A stretch of 42,700 nucleotides of DNA from Helicobacter pylori PMSS1 (GTDB lineage: Bacteria; Campylobacterota; Campylobacteria; Campylobacterales; Arcobacteraceae), in NCBI GenBank assembly GCA_945883785.1, contig CAMCYD010000006.1:1-42700 (forward strand), written 5' to 3'. The translations under genes were made by a program, and so were the position numbers. The notes below the pieces were generated by a model. The model made no database searches. It was given only the letters and a program-made list of their open reading frames with translations, and was not told the origin of the DNA. Shown here piece by piece: positions 18,301 through 28,983 of the stretch. Numbering within the stretch: the first letter of the stretch is position 1; each line of letters begins with the position of its first letter.

Positions 18301-21300
18301 TGTAAGTCTATCAGCAGGAACATACTATGTCAAAATCGTAGGAAATGCAAACACAGTTGATGGAAAATATGACTTAATTGCAAACTTTACAACAACTGAT
18401 GATAAGATAGATAAAGTGCAAAACTATAGTATTTCACCAGTTTCAGATATTACATTAGACGGTAGTGCAAATAGTACAAGTGGAAATTTACTAACTGATA
18501 ATGATGTAGATTTGTATAAAATCAAAGTAGCTTCAAGTGGTATTTTGGAACTTAATAGTACTGGATATACAGTTTCACTTATACAAGTAAATCCAAATAA
18601 CAATGATGATTTTACAACAGAAATAAATCAGTCTATCGGATATGTTGAAAGTGGGGTGTACTACATAAAAGTAAGTGGCACAGCTGGAGATTACACTATA
18701 GCTACAAAATTTACACAAGATATTCCTGACAGTAGCACTATAAATGTTTCCAATTATGATGCACTAAACCTTGGAACAACTGCACTAAAAGATTTTTATC
18801 TCAATCAAAATAGTGGTGAAATAGTGTATATAAACTCGGAAACAAATAAAACTTATTTGTATGATATAAATACTAAATCTAGCAAAGAAATCATTGTAAA
18901 TACACCTTATAACTACACTTACGAAAGAGCTTCAATCAATGATGGAAACCTAACTTTAGAGTATAGTTACGCAGCAGCAAAAGGAAGTATGATTGTAGAT
19001 GTTACAGATATAAATAATTCAATTATTTTGACAAATAATACAATCACAACATTGACACCAAGAACAAAAGAATCTGTCACTATAAATGGAACAACATACA
19101 AAATAGAAACAGCAAAAGGTGTTTTAGTTTATGATAGTAACAATAGATATATTAGGAAAATAACCAATATCCAAAAACCTGACTATCTTTACAGTTTTGG
19201 AGAAAAATTATTTATAGTCGGGGAGGGGAAAATTGCTATTGTTGATGTTTCAAATGATTATAGTGATTATAAATTAGAAGCAAATGCAATTTATGTGGGA
19301 ACAACAACGACTGGAACAGTTGTCACAAAAGATATAGATGTTTTTAGTATTATGATAAATGGAACGGGAGATTTTAATATTACAGGACTTTCAAATGATA
19401 TCAACTGTACATTAAGTGATGCAAATGGGAGTTTTTCTCAAAGTTGCAATTCACAGATTTCTAATCTTTCAAGTGGATTGTATTTTATCTCTTTGGTAAA
19501 TAATGATACCTCAAAAATCACACAATACAGTTTTACTCCAAATCTAACTTATGATGACTATCTTGATACTATGAATTTTGATACGAACACAACACATATA
19601 CAAGTGGTGAAAGATGTAAATGTGAGTGGAAATATTGTTGCCATATCTGATAAAGATTTCTTTAAAATAGAAATAAGTGAAACTTCACAATTAAGCATAG
19701 ACAATTTACCAGCAGGCTTTATTGGAAAAGTTTATTTTGAAGGTGGAGATGAAGTTACTAAAGTTGATGGGAAATACGATATTTTTAAAGCTGGAATGTA
19801 TTATATAAGTATTGAAAGTAATGGAACTGCAACGGGCGATTATTCATTTATCCCAAGACTTATTACTGGAAGTGCTTTAGCATTTACTGACAATGCTTCG
19901 GCTCAAAATAAGTATCTTTCATTTTTCCAATCAAATGGAGAAATTAAAGATATAAAAGTTTTTGGAAAATACATCTATATGACAGATACCGTGGATGGAT
20001 TTATAGTTTTAGATATCAGCGATCCTGAAAATCCACAAATTGCAACAAAATACCAAACATTAGGAACTGCTAGAAATATCCTTATAGACGGGAGTTTTGC
20101 ATATATTTCGCAAGGGGAAAGCGGAATAGAGATATTTGATATTAGTGATAAAAAAGCTATAAAATATATAGGTGGATATGATACAAATGGAACTGCGTAT
20201 GAAACTGATATTAATAGCACTTCTAAAATACTTTATGTTGCAGATGGGGAAAATGGAATTGTGAAACTTGATATTTCAAATCCATCGAAAATAGTAGCTT
20301 TGAAAACTATCACTGAAGCTGATAATAATATATCAAGTCTAAAACTTATAAATGGAAAACTTGTTGTTGCTGATTATAAAAATGGATTAAAAGTTTACAG
20401 TGATGATAGTGCAAATTCTAAAATTGAGGCACTTACAAAAACAGGCTCAAAATACACAAAAGTTTTAAACAATGGTGACTATATCTATGTATCAAACGAC
20501 AAAACTTTGAGCGTATATGATAAAAATTTAACAAAACAAGATTCTATAGCAATAAACTATGAAATACAAAACATAGCGTATGTTGATGATTTGGTCTATG
20601 TCACAACTGCAAGTAATGTGGCAGTTATTAATGTGAGAAATAAAACCCAGATTATTAATGAGAAAGAATTTAGTCAAATTAAAAATGGTGAAGTTGTAGC
20701 TGGAGAGATGCCTATTTTGGCAATAGATAATTCAAAAGATAATTTATTTTATGCTCAAAATCAAAAACTTCATATTCTAGAACTTTCACCAGATTATGCA
20801 GATAATTTTAAAGAGGCACAAAATATAGATGCTTTTCCAAATACTCAAAAAGGACAAATAGTAACCTCAAGACCAGATGATAAAGATATTTTTAAAATTA
20901 CTACAAAATATTCTGGATATCTCAATATAACTTCATCTTCAATGGGTGTTAATGGAAAAGTATCTTTTTATAATGCTACAGATAGTGGAATGGCAAATGC
21001 TATAGCTCAAGAAGATTATAAAAAAATAGATTGGACTACAATTAACCCAAAAGAAACTGATGCTAAACCCTTGACAAAAGATTTCTCTTTAACAAATGTT
21101 ACAGTCAATAAAGGAACTTTTTATGTCGTTGTAGAAGACGCACTTGCAACGAATAAAACGGGTGGAAATTATCAATTAAATATTGATTTTAATACTTCAT
21201 TGGACAAATATGCAGATGGAATATATAGTGATATTACAAATTCAATCGCTTCAAATGGTGGAGTTATTGAGGATTCATTATTTGGAGATGGCGGAGATAT

Positions 21301-22888
21301 TGATTTTATCGATATAAATGTTTCAAGTAGAGTTAATTTGACATTTGCTTTAAGTGGAGCTGTAAAACCAAGAATCACAATTTTTTATCCAGATGGAACA
21401 CAAGCAAATATCTCAACAGATGAAAATGCATCATCGTTTACAACTGAACTTAGTAGCGGAAATTATAAAATAAGATTTGATGGGTACAAAGCGACTGATA
21501 ATGGTAGTTATAAAATAACATTATCCACAGAACCAGTTGATGATATTATGGTAGAAAATGGTCTTAGTAAAGAAAATATAAATACCATAAATGATATGAA
21601 TCATTTAGGAAATAATATTTATGTTATCACAAAAAATACGATTTCAAGATACAACCATCTTTTAGAAAAGATTACAACTAAAGAAACCAATTTTATAATA
21701 AATAATGATGAAAATAATAGTAAAAATAACAGAATTTTTACTTATGTTGGAGATGAGGAAAATAGTATTGTAAATTATGTAGTGGCTACAAATAATGATG
21801 GGCTTCAACCAATTATTTTTGAAGTATCTATGAGCACATTGGATACTGAAATGGTGAGAACTCAGCAAATAGCGACTAATATTTTGCCATATCTTGAAGT
21901 TAAATATGTCTCAAAAAATAAGATTATATATATGTATGATGGAAGCAATATCCAAGTGAGAAATATCTACGACTCAAATAATGGAAATATGTACTCATAT
22001 TCATTTGGAAATTTACAAGATATAAAAGTAGTGAGTTATAGTGGATATGATATAGCATATATTGTGAGTAGCTCAGGGAAATTAGAAATTTTAAAAATTA
22101 TGACTGGGACAATAAGTTCAACAGTTTTACATACAAATTATTCATTTAGTAAAATTAATTCAATTCTTGTGGATACGAAAAGCAACAGACTTTTTATGGG
22201 AGTGGATAAAAAAATCATAGCATATAGCTTAGCTAATATATCTAATCCAACTGAACAATTTAGATTGTCATTTGAGGGAAAAGAATATGAAGGTACACCT
22301 AGCGATATGTATGCGAAAGACAATAGATTGTATGCGATTATCCCATCAGTTGGAATCGTTGTCGTTGATATCACAGACATAAGTGCTATCACATACAAAA
22401 CAATACTCAATCTTGGAAAAGATATCGATAATATTTTCAGTGCAGATGATAGAACCATCAACTATACAAATGTAGAAAATGGTACCAAAAGACTGAAAAT
22501 GTATTTTTTTGAGGATACATTTTCAGATGGGCAAAGTGATGGGGTTTATTCTGGGATGGATGAAACAGCACCTCCAAAAGAGGGATGTTTCATCGCGACA
22601 GCTGCTTTTGGAAGCTATTTTGAGCAGCATGTAAAAGTGTTAAGGGATTTTAGAGATCATGTGTTGCTTACAAATTTCATTGGGAGAGAATTGGTGAAAA
22701 TTTACTATGAGTACTCACCTTCAATTGCAGAATATATAGCCAATAGTGAATCTTTAAAACTAGTTGTAAGAGTAGTCTTAACGCCTGTTGTGTATCTTAT
22801 AAAATATCCACTATATGCAATGTTGCTGATTTTGTTGCTGTTGTTTGCTAGAAGAAAATTTAATAATAAAGGGGTAATTGTTAGATGA
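15365..22888 (+). CDS. Giant exported CFI-box-CTERM protein with Ig-like, PPC-like and LVIVD-propeller repeats
   Basis: The 2507-residue protein starts at ATGA overlapping the previous stop. The signal peptide is [20 protein letters not shown]. Residues about 24-670 are bacterial Ig-like modules, including two near-identical 122-residue units (about 119-240 and 241-362). From about 674 on, beta-sandwich modules like pre-peptidase C-terminal domains ('[20 protein letters not shown] ... [16 protein letters not shown]') alternate with LVIVD-type propeller stretches ('[20 protein letters not shown]'). A Pro-rich hinge leads to '[12 protein letters not shown]' with Cys 2408, then 'VKVLRDFRD' and '[13 protein letters not shown]', a hydrophobic helix near 2478-2500 and a basic end (ARRKF). 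This is the CFI-box C-terminal sorting-type domain, as I know it from annotation usage. A cell-surface adhesin or scaffold is likely. No protease or autotransporter barrel is visible. Confidence 0.8.
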   Translation: MKLLKKIFLFLVLLVGLKAGVPIVTIIDDTTATTTKDPVTFTFTWGETVTGFDSSDISVTGGTKGTLSGSGTNYTLEVTPNANIQEGVISVSIPEGAAISSDGNQSTASATVTQNYDTKAPTVSSVAISSATGIQNNFLNVGDVITASVTMSENVTVTGTPQLALSIGGTIVQANYSAGSGTSQLTFTYTILSTQTDTDGISIAANSLALNGGTIQDTVENVATITHSAVGANANYKVDTTVPTVSSVAISSASGVQNSFLNVGDVVTATVTMSEIATVTSTPQLTLNIGGTDVLADYSSGSGTTQLKFTYTIQAGQTDADGISIAANSLALNSGTITDLASNTATITHTLVGNSASYKVDTTAPLAPTIGSLSDTALKVGETTSFTLVFGESVSNLDATDFTVANGTVTISGSGANYTVTFTPTVNNESSSNTIVLNTGNITDLSGNALVSGVTSTTFGIDTLPPTVTISSTTSGYSDGAYSTDNYINKNESNATFTIVGSTTNLATGANVHINYSGTDYNVTTDANGNFSHTISASDMLNHSTNTVSDSLIIHVTDNAGNTATPATKIFTVDLESTINASYTQQKISLSGKTNGFSISGNTDIASGLPISLTFNGNTYSNPTVNGTSWNISIPSVDIANLADGQKYDINISKTLKDIAGNIAVTTDNFIIYDEITDYYYDSKAFDLNASTSSNIHDEINGIQDNDYFKIILPSRGFLTLSIGSDKNISLYNTNNVNIIENTNTINKVLGTGTYYIKVNGTAGSYTLTNTFTPFEKEIDAISSIRFDVNTSASNISGIEHNATHNGYTYERNSTTSFIEIKQGKNIIYTLDKYKADYFFIKGNMLYTVSSTSGMVVYDISDETRIYVVGIKSNANNNISSIDDRYIYDGTNGGVDIRQDFKDTMPTSKMTLNIFPLNKSVSMNNWAGEIDTDIFKVVLEKSGTLGFVASNQLNGNDLNITVSKNSDFSSPSLSDFNTIVSLSAGTYYVKIVGNANTVDGKYDLIANFTTTDDKIDKVQNYSISPVSDITLDGSANSTSGNLLTDNDVDLYKIKVASSGILELNSTGYTVSLIQVNPNNNDDFTTEINQSIGYVESGVYYIKVSGTAGDYTIATKFTQDIPDSSTINVSNYDALNLGTTALKDFYLNQNSGEIVYINSETNKTYLYDINTKSSKEIIVNTPYNYTYERASINDGNLTLEYSYAAAKGSMIVDVTDINNSIILTNNTITTLTPRTKESVTINGTTYKIETAKGVLVYDSNNRYIRKITNIQKPDYLYSFGEKLFIVGEGKIAIVDVSNDYSDYKLEANAIYVGTTTTGTVVTKDIDVFSIMINGTGDFNITGLSNDINCTLSDANGSFSQSCNSQISNLSSGLYFISLVNNDTSKITQYSFTPNLTYDDYLDTMNFDTNTTHIQVVKDVNVSGNIVAISDKDFFKIEISETSQLSIDNLPAGFIGKVYFEGGDEVTKVDGKYDIFKAGMYYISIESNGTATGDYSFIPRLITGSALAFTDNASAQNKYLSFFQSNGEIKDIKVFGKYIYMTDTVDGFIVLDISDPENPQIATKYQTLGTARNILIDGSFAYISQGESGIEIFDISDKKAIKYIGGYDTNGTAYETDINSTSKILYVADGENGIVKLDISNPSKIVALKTITEADNNISSLKLINGKLVVADYKNGLKVYSDDSANSKIEALTKTGSKYTKVLNNGDYIYVSNDKTLSVYDKNLTKQDSIAINYEIQNIAYVDDLVYVTTASNVAVINVRNKTQIINEKEFSQIKNGEVVAGEMPILAIDNSKDNLFYAQNQKLHILELSPDYADNFKEAQNIDAFPNTQKGQIVTSRPDDKDIFKITTKYSGYLNITSSSMGVNGKVSFYNATDSGMANAIAQEDYKKIDWTTINPKETDAKPLTKDFSLTNVTVNKGTFYVVVEDALATNKTGGNYQLNIDFNTSLDKYADGIYSDITNSIASNGGVIEDSLFGDGGDIDFIDINVSSRVNLTFALSGAVKPRITIFYPDGTQANISTDENASSFTTELSSGNYKIRFDGYKATDNGSYKITLSTEPVDDIMVENGLSKENINTINDMNHLGNNIYVITKNTISRYNHLLEKITTKETNFIINNDENNSKNNRIFTYVGDEENSIVNYVVATNNDGLQPIIFEVSMSTLDTEMVRTQQIATNILPYLEVKYVSKNKIIYMYDGSNIQVRNIYDSNNGNMYSYSFGNLQDIKVVSYSGYDIAYIVSSSGKLEILKIMTGTISSTVLHTNYSFSKINSILVDTKSNRLFMGVDKKIIAYSLANISNPTEQFRLSFEGKEYEGTPSDMYAKDNRLYAIIPSVGIVVVDITDISAITYKTILNLGKDIDNIFSADDRTINYTNVENGTKRLKMYFFEDTFSDGQSDGVYSGMDETAPPKEGCFIATAAFGSYFEQHVKVLRDFRDHVLLTNFIGRELVKIYYEYSPSIAEYIANSESLKLVVRVVLTPVVYLIKYPLYAMLLILLLLFARRKFNNKGVIVR
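15722..16453 (+). repeat. Tandem 366-bp direct repeat inside the giant gene
   Basis: Two adjacent units of 366 bp (exactly 122 codons) begin near 15725 and 16091. They are alike at DNA level: GTTTCAAGTGTAGC, then TTTTTAAATGTAGGAGATGT in both, and GGAATAAGTATAGCTGCGAA in both. The in-frame unit and the high identity indicate a recent duplication and a site for length change by recombination. Edges are approximate. Confidence 0.75.
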
Positions 22889-23388
22889 AAATAATATTAG
22901 GAGTGGTGATTCTTATTGGAGTTGCTACAAATGTTTTTGGAATGAATATGGACTATGTGAAGTTTTATGATGCAGATAGAACTGAAAATGATAAGTTGGA
23001 GACAATGTCAAAAGAATTGAAACTTTTTATAACATCTGAAGCAAATACAAGTTTGATATCAGACTATAAATATGGAGAACTTGTCTTAAACGAAGAGGAG
23101 CTATTAGCGCAGGAGGAACGATTAAAAGAGTCACAAGAAGCTGAAGCACAACTAAATGAAGTGAAAACAAACCAAAAAGAAACACCAAAAGTACCTACAG
23201 AAGAAACAGTGCAAACAGATGAAAAAGCTGGATTTTTTGCAAGGATGTTAGAAAAAGTTGGTATTGGAAGTACAAAAAAAATTGTTCAAAAAGAAACAAA
23301 ACCAGATAAACCTATAGAAACACAAAATGAATTACCTCAAAATGAAGAAATAGCGAAACCAAAAGAAGAAGTAACAAATGAAAAATAA
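22885..23388 (+). CDS. Small exported protein with charged low-complexity tail
   Basis: The 167-residue protein starts at an ATGA overlap with the giant gene. The signal peptide is [19 protein letters not shown]. The first part ('[35 protein letters not shown]') is compact. The rest is Glu/Lys/Gln/Pro-rich, probably helical and then disordered ('[22 protein letters not shown]', '[18 protein letters not shown]'), with one short hydrophobic patch '[15 protein letters not shown]'. I recognise no family. It overlaps the barrel gene by 11 bp. A periplasmic linker or chaperone between the giant protein and the barrel is possible, but nothing proves it. Confidence 0.6.
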   Translation: MKIILGVVILIGVATNVFGMNMDYVKFYDADRTENDKLETMSKELKLFITSEANTSLISDYKYGELVLNEEELLAQEERLKESQEAEAQLNEVKTNQKETPKVPTEETVQTDEKAGFFARMLEKVGIGSTKKIVQKETKPDKPIETQNELPQNEEIAKPKEEVTNEK

Positions 23389-24448
23389 TACAAATATTCA
23401 ATTACTGCAAAAATACAATAAAAAGATTTTGGCACCAATATTCATAGGGATGATAGTGATGAGTCAGTCGCTTTATGCTGGTGATACTTTGACAGAACAA
23501 GAAAAACAAATACTCCTTGAAAACGCTTGGGTTAATATCGGCTATAGCAATGCAAAAGATGTGATGATGAGTGGAGCTACTACTGCGACCACAAAGGGAT
23601 ATAGTTCACTTTTTACAAATCCAGCTGGGTTATTTTCAAATTATGCTTGGGGTGTTTATACACATACTTCAAATGTAGAGCACAAAAATTCTACTAGCAC
23701 AACATCGGACGAAGAAAAATTTGCAACTACCAAAGAGGTTGATTTTGCTGACAATTTGGCAGTGGGAGTGTTCTATAAACATCTTGTTTTAGAAGCAAAA
23801 CCAGATGTTCACAATGCTATTGGGCTTGCGTATGGAATTGAGAGTGAGTATGGTCTTTTTAGTGTTGGGGCAAACTATGTGATGGATGCAACAAAAATAG
23901 CAAAAACTACTACGAATGATGAGATTAATAAGTACAGAACATTTGCGACAGGGGATTATTATACAGCTGGGGTGCAATGGCAAAAAAGTTTTATCGGGAT
24001 TGATGATTTTTATGCACTCTATCTTGGATATTCCCAAAAAGGACAAGGGGTCAATATCGTAGAGGGTGAGCAATTGGCAAGAGTATCTCCGATTGTGAAA
24101 CGAGCCGGGGTTGGGTTTGAGACAAATATGTTTTCCTCGACGGTGTTACTCACTTATGATGTCAGTAACCAATCTTGGACTCATGAAGATGATATGCTCG
24201 ATACACAAGCTGTTGGATTGAAATGGATGCCATGGAGTGGTTTAGCTATAGGATTGGGTGTAAGTAATAGTACTTATACGACAGAAGTTAATTTTGATAC
24301 AGCTTCAACCATCAGTGCTGGGGTTGAATTTGCTTTATGGAAGATGAATGTCGCTTTAGCTGCTCTTAAAAAAGAGGTGCTAAACAAAGCTGGTGATGTA
24401 TATATGCAAGACAACAATGTTCATGTTGATTTGTCATTTGCGTTTTAG
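23378..24448 (+). CDS. Outer-membrane beta-barrel protein, PorV/FadL-like
   Basis: The 356-residue protein has a long-n-region signal peptide ending 'MSQSLYA' (cleavage near 34/35). The mature N-terminus contains 'AKDVMMSGATTATTKGYSSLFTNPAGLFSNYAWGVY'. This matches the 'MGGAxxAxxxxxSAxxxNPAGL' entry shared by PorV/UPF0164 and FadL-type barrels. The rest is a run of amphipathic strands ('YTAGVQWQKSFIGIDDFYALYLGYSQKG', 'TISAGVEFALWKMNVALAALK'). The protein ends 'VHVDLSFAF' with the terminal Phe typical of Bam-inserted barrels. It is the only evident outer-membrane barrel in the operon. It lies between the genes for the two CFI-box giants, so a PorV-like role in their export or anchoring is a reasonable hypothesis. 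Confidence 0.75.
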   Translation: MKNNTNIQLLQKYNKKILAPIFIGMIVMSQSLYAGDTLTEQEKQILLENAWVNIGYSNAKDVMMSGATTATTKGYSSLFTNPAGLFSNYAWGVYTHTSNVEHKNSTSTTSDEEKFATTKEVDFADNLAVGVFYKHLVLEAKPDVHNAIGLAYGIESEYGLFSVGANYVMDATKIAKTTTNDEINKYRTFATGDYYTAGVQWQKSFIGIDDFYALYLGYSQKGQGVNIVEGEQLARVSPIVKRAGVGFETNMFSSTVLLTYDVSNQSWTHEDDMLDTQAVGLKWMPWSGLAIGLGVSNSTYTTEVNFDTASTISAGVEFALWKMNVALAALKKEVLNKAGDVYMQDNNVHVDLSFAF

Positions 24449-24457
24449 GAGTAGGGT

Positions 24458-25285
24458 ATGAAAAAAGTGCAATATATAATATTTTTTATTTTAGTAACAA
24501 TAGCAACTGGATGCGGAGGGAAAAATAAACCCAATCCAGAAGTGATTGTTGAGTCCAATACAACAGTACAAGAAACTGAAAAGTCGAGTGACATAAAAGA
24601 AAAAAATGAAACTAAAATTATTAAATCAGTTGTGAGTGAAAATAATACAACTATAAAATTAGATGAAAATGAAACATTAAAAACAATAGCTGATATGAAT
24701 ATCACAAAAGCAGATGAAATAAAAGCACAAGAACTAGTGAAAAGTGACAGAAAACTTTCTTCTTTTGAAAAATCATTTGTATATCATATCGGGTACAATC
24801 ATTACGCAAAAGCTATTAAATTAATGTATGCAAAAAATCACAAAGATGCTTATAGTGAAGCGATGAGTGCAAAAAATATTTATGATGCAAATGCAACACA
24901 AAAAGAGATAGTTCTTCCCTATTTACCTGGGTATGTTAGGGAAAGTGCTCAAACACCAAGAAGAATTTATTATAAAATTTTAGTTCCAAAAAACTATGAA
25001 TTATATAGATTGATACGAAAAATTAAACTTCTAAATCCTCCAATTCCAATGGTAGTCCTCAATCAAACAAGTACTTATGTTGATATTGAAATAAAAAACT
25101 ATGGAGATTTGCCTCTTGATAAATTTGGAATTGAGATAAATGATGAAAAAGTGTATCAATTTCCTAAAATCAATCCAAACCAATCTGTGACATATAGATA
25201 CAACAAATCGTTATCTGTCGAGCATATAAAATTTAGTGAAGAATTTGGTTTTGCACCAAAAGATATCATATTTGAAAATAAATAG
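24458..25285 (+). CDS. Lipoprotein of unknown function
   Basis: The 275-residue lipoprotein has the lipobox 'IATGCG' (Cys 19) and AGGAGTAGGG before the ATG. Residues about 22-80 are a Glu/Asn/Thr/Lys-rich linker. Then come helices ('SSFEKSFVYHIGYNHYAKA', 'KDAYSEAMSAKNIYD') that could be one TPR-like hairpin. A beta-rich end ('YKILVPKNYELYRLI', 'STYVDIEIKNYGDLPLDKFGIEINDEKV', 'INPNQSVTYRYN') looks like one Ig/MSP-like sandwich. No catalytic motif is visible. It lies directly after the barrel gene and before another lipoprotein. Confidence 0.65.
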   Translation: MKKVQYIIFFILVTIATGCGGKNKPNPEVIVESNTTVQETEKSSDIKEKNETKIIKSVVSENNTTIKLDENETLKTIADMNITKADEIKAQELVKSDRKLSSFEKSFVYHIGYNHYAKAIKLMYAKNHKDAYSEAMSAKNIYDANATQKEIVLPYLPGYVRESAQTPRRIYYKILVPKNYELYRLIRKIKLLNPPIPMVVLNQTSTYVDIEIKNYGDLPLDKFGIEINDEKVYQFPKINPNQSVTYRYNKSLSVEHIKFSEEFGFAPKDIIFENK

Positions 25286-25294
25286 GAGATGAGA

Positions 25295-25978
25295 ATGGTT
25301 AAAAATATACTTTTAATAGCATTAAGTGCAATACTTTTGAGTGGTTGTTTCTCGTCTAATCTTTTGCGATTTGGAGAACTTGATAGTGATGTAGCAAACA
25401 AAGGGACGATAATAAATAATTTTGAAGGAAATATTTTAAATCTTGAAGTTAAAGAAGATACTGAGGCTATGAATATTTTATTGCCAAAAGATAATTTAAC
25501 TTTGAGATTAAAAATAAAAGTATCAAATATTGAAGATGTTCTTTATATGAATCTTGTGGATAAATCTGGGTTTAAAATAAATAAAATTGCGAAAAGGGTT
25601 TCTAGTCTTGATCAGCTCAATGTTACCCAAGATGGCTGGATGTTTGAACCATCACTTGAAAAAGGGGTGGTGACACTTCAGCTGTACCTTCCTGAAATGT
25701 ATCTTTATAAAACAATTTTTAGTGAAGATTTACTCTTTTCATACAAACGAAGTGGAAGGTCAGTCCAAGAATCTATTAAATTTAATTTTATTAGACAAAG
25801 ATATTTTCCAACAAAAGATGACAATGGATATGAAGTACCAGCTTACAATGATCTCAAAGAGTATTGTAATGCGACAGACAAAGGTTTGAGCTTGGAGTAT
25901 TTAGATCAAGTTGAAAAGTTAAATACAAATAGGCTAAAAGCAGATTTTAAAAAGACTCTCAAAGGTATATGTGATTAA
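25295..25978 (+). CDS. Lipoprotein of unknown function
   Basis: The 227-residue lipoprotein has the lipobox 'LLSGCF' (Cys 18). An ATG at 25289 is in frame, but AGGAG touches it directly. The ATG at 25295 has AGGAG at 6-nt spacing, so it is chosen here. The mature protein is beta-rich ('GNILNLEVKEDTEAMNILLPKDNLTLRLKIKVSN', 'GVVTLQLYLPEMYLYKTIFSEDLLFSYKRSG') with a helical end containing two Cys ('LKEYCNATDKG', 'LKGICD') that may pair. I do not recognise a family. The stop is 2 bp before the next start. Confidence 0.65.
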   Translation: MVKNILLIALSAILLSGCFSSNLLRFGELDSDVANKGTIINNFEGNILNLEVKEDTEAMNILLPKDNLTLRLKIKVSNIEDVLYMNLVDKSGFKINKIAKRVSSLDQLNVTQDGWMFEPSLEKGVVTLQLYLPEMYLYKTIFSEDLLFSYKRSGRSVQESIKFNFIRQRYFPTKDDNGYEVPAYNDLKEYCNATDKGLSLEYLDQVEKLNTNRLKADFKKTLKGICD

Positions 25979-25980
25979 CT

Positions 25981-28900
25981 ATGAAAAAAATAATAACTAT
26001 TTTATTTTTATTTTTGAGTGTTGGGTTGTTTGTAGGTTTGTTTGCAGAAGATAGTGCTACAACACCCACTTCCAAAAACGATGAAAATATTTCACAAGTT
26101 TCAAACGATGCAAATATTTCAGAAGCTAAAAGTACTCAACTAGTACAACCAAATATACTCAATACAAATTTAAAAGCTAACGAAAATGAGGTTTTGATAG
26201 ATGGAAATGCAACTGCAAATCAAGAAGTGGAAATCGTCATACTTTTAGGTAGTGAACGAATAGTAAAAAATACAACTGCAAATAACGAAGGAGTTTGGAA
26301 GCTTGTAGGAAACGATTTTGCAACACCTCTGAGAGATGGAATGTATGATATTTTTGTTTCTAGCAAAGACGAAAATGGTTCAAAAAGTGAAGTTGCAAGT
26401 TTGAAATCTATCCTAAAAGATACAAAAATCAATGGAAAAATAGCATTTGATGACGGAAGTGAGGCAAAAGATAGCTATATAAATCACACTGAATTAAGTA
26501 CATTTTTTATACTTGGAACGATAGATAGCGATAGTAAAATAGTTAATATCACGATAAAGGATGAGGCAACAAAAAAGGAGACAATCCTTGATTCTAAAAT
26601 TGTTTCTTTTGATAAAGCATTTAATTTTACAATTAAAAGCAAAGATATTCCATTGAAAGACTTTGCAGATGGTGAACTTGAATTGAAAGTTGATGTAGAA
26701 GATAATTCTGGAAACAAACTAACTCTTCAAGCTAAATGTATAAAAGATACAACAGCTCCAGTTCTACCACAAATCACAAAATCTATTAAAAATGAAAATA
26801 TGCTCAACGCTCAAGTGCAAAATATTTTAGTTTTTTTGGGAACGGGAGAAAAAGACAATAAAATTGAAGTTACTTTGTACAATAAAAAAAATCCAACACT
26901 CAAAACTACTGGTTTTGCTAAAGTAGATAATTCATCAAATTGGACTATGGTGGGGAGAGATTTTGAAGCAAAAAAATTAGAGTATGGAGATATTGTTGCT
27001 GAAATAGTTGCAATTGACCAAAGTGGCAATAAATCAGAAAAACTCATTTTAAACTACAAAAAAGAGCCAAATCCTATTTTTCCAAAACACCCAGTGATTA
27101 TTTTGCCTGAAGAATATATGACGGTAGATAGTATAAAAGATGTTGGTGATGTCATAAAATCAATTGTTGTAAATGATAATTATGTTATCGCAAGTACTTA
27201 TGGAATGATTTATTATTTTGATAAAGAAAAATGCAAAGTGCAAAAAAAGATTGAGATTAAACAACATTGGATAAATAGTCTAGCACTGTATGAAGACAAA
27301 TTGATAGTGGCTCTTGATAATGGGCAAATACAAATAAGAGATTTGAACTCAACTAAACTCATAACAACACTCGATGGTGAAAATCTTCCTGTATTGTTTT
27401 TGAAACTCAGTGGAAATAATCTAGTTTCATCTAGTTCAGATGGGACGATTACAGTTTGGGATTTGAAAGAAAAAAAACAAATCTATACATTGAGAAAACA
27501 TCAGTGGGATGTTTCCGCTATAGCGATTCAAGATGGAAAAATATACTCTGGAAGTGATGATTATAGTATCAAAATATGGGATATGAAATCTGGAAAATTT
27601 GAGAAAAATCTTAAATCCGCACACAAAGGGACGATTAATGCACTTGTTATTTATGAGAATAAGCTGATTTCTGCTTCAGATGATGGAACAATTCAAATAA
27701 GAGATATCAAAACAAATGCTCTTATTAAAGTGCTTGATGAACACAAAAAAGGGGTAACAGCACTTAGAATAAATCATGACAAATTAATTTCAGCTTCAAA
27801 TGATAGAACACTTATCGTATGGAATTTAAAAACTTACAAAAAAGAGAGACAACTAAGAGGACATAGCAAAAGTATTGTAAGTCTTGAAGTAAATAATGAA
27901 AATATTATCACGGGTTCTTTGGATTATACGATGAAAGTTTGGGGTGTCGATGAAACGATGGATAAATCTGGGGATGTTGATGAAGCGATATTAGCTAAAT
28001 ATGATTTGATTAAAAGTTTGAATGTGAGTGATGATATTGTGACTTCATTGGCACAAACACAAAATGAAATAATTTTTTCAACTTTTGGAAATATTTATTT
28101 TTACAATAATGTAACTTACCTTCCAACGAGAAAATATACAACTCTTGATGAGGTAAGAACCATAGCAAAAAAAGACAAAAAAGAGGAATCTTCTAAAAAA
28201 GTGGAAGTATCTAGTGGAGAAGCTGTTATTTTTGATGCAGTTTTGGACCAAAAAAGAAAGATTATGGATGAGGAAGCTTCAAAAAATCCTCAATGGGTCA
28301 ATAGCATCAACCTACAAGGAAATAGACTTTTTGCAGCACTTGGATATAAAAATCTTAAAATTTGGGACTTAGAAGCAAATAAAGCGATAAAAGAAGTAGA
28401 TGGGCACGAAAGCTCAGTACTCAATATCATACGAAGTGATGACCGTATCATCAGTAGTTCAGCAGATGGTGCTATAAAAATTTGGGGTCAAGAAAAAATG
28501 GATTTGATGATGTCAATAGATGCACACCAATGGGATATAAAAACAATGGTAGCAGAAGATGGCACACTTTATACTGGAAGTGATGATTATAGCATCAAGA
28601 TATGGGATATGGAAACTGGGGATTTGCTAGAAAATATAAAATCAGCACATAATGATAAAATCACTGCATTAGGAATATACAAAAATCTTCTTATCTCTGG
28701 AAGTATTGACGGAAAGCTGATATTTAAAGATAAAGAAACATTGACAACACTAAAAGAGATAGATGTGAAAAGCCCAATAAATAAATTTGTAATCGATGGA
28801 AAAATGATTATCAGTGGAAATGAAGATGGTTCAATCACTGTTGTTGATATAGAAAAACTCAAAAAAGTCAAAACAATAGAAAAGGCTCATATAGGTGGGA

Positions 28901-28983
28901 TAAGTGCTATTATGACCACAGATGACTATATCATCTCAGGTGGAAAAGATAAAAAAATCAATATTTGGAAATACTATGAATAG
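25981..28983 (+). CDS. Exported Ig-like/WD40 double-propeller protein
   Basis: The 1000-residue protein has a signal peptide (MKKIITILFLFLSVGLFVGLFA) and a Ser/Asn/Thr-rich linker. Three Ig-like modules lie at about 52-140, 145-255 and 260-360 ('VLIDGNATANQEVEIVILLG ... GVWKLVGNDFATPL'). Two WD40-type arrays follow, at about 380-660 and 730-1000, with repeats such as 'GSDDYSIKIWDM' and 'SASDDGTIQIRDI'. A Lys/Glu-rich spacer near 730 separates them. The propellers should serve as protein-binding platforms in the periplasm or at the surface. There is no lipobox or CFI-box end. The two arrays are internal paralogs offset by 342 codons. The stop overlaps the next giant's start by 8 bp. Confidence 0.78.
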   Translation: MKKIITILFLFLSVGLFVGLFAEDSATTPTSKNDENISQVSNDANISEAKSTQLVQPNILNTNLKANENEVLIDGNATANQEVEIVILLGSERIVKNTTANNEGVWKLVGNDFATPLRDGMYDIFVSSKDENGSKSEVASLKSILKDTKINGKIAFDDGSEAKDSYINHTELSTFFILGTIDSDSKIVNITIKDEATKKETILDSKIVSFDKAFNFTIKSKDIPLKDFADGELELKVDVEDNSGNKLTLQAKCIKDTTAPVLPQITKSIKNENMLNAQVQNILVFLGTGEKDNKIEVTLYNKKNPTLKTTGFAKVDNSSNWTMVGRDFEAKKLEYGDIVAEIVAIDQSGNKSEKLILNYKKEPNPIFPKHPVIILPEEYMTVDSIKDVGDVIKSIVVNDNYVIASTYGMIYYFDKEKCKVQKKIEIKQHWINSLALYEDKLIVALDNGQIQIRDLNSTKLITTLDGENLPVLFLKLSGNNLVSSSSDGTITVWDLKEKKQIYTLRKHQWDVSAIAIQDGKIYSGSDDYSIKIWDMKSGKFEKNLKSAHKGTINALVIYENKLISASDDGTIQIRDIKTNALIKVLDEHKKGVTALRINHDKLISASNDRTLIVWNLKTYKKERQLRGHSKSIVSLEVNNENIITGSLDYTMKVWGVDETMDKSGDVDEAILAKYDLIKSLNVSDDIVTSLAQTQNEIIFSTFGNIYFYNNVTYLPTRKYTTLDEVRTIAKKDKKEESSKKVEVSSGEAVIFDAVLDQKRKIMDEEASKNPQWVNSINLQGNRLFAALGYKNLKIWDLEANKAIKEVDGHESSVLNIIRSDDRIISSSADGAIKIWGQEKMDLMMSIDAHQWDIKTMVAEDGTLYTGSDDYSIKIWDMETGDLLENIKSAHNDKITALGIYKNLLISGSIDGKLIFKDKETLTTLKEIDVKSPINKFVIDGKMIISGNEDGSITVVDIEKLKKVKTIEKAHIGGISAIMTTDDYIISGGKDKKINIWKYYE

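Noticed and set aside
15365-22888. Autotransporter or type I (RTX) export of the giants
   Set aside because: No C-terminal barrel and no RTX nonapeptides. The end is a CFI box with a hydrophobic helix.
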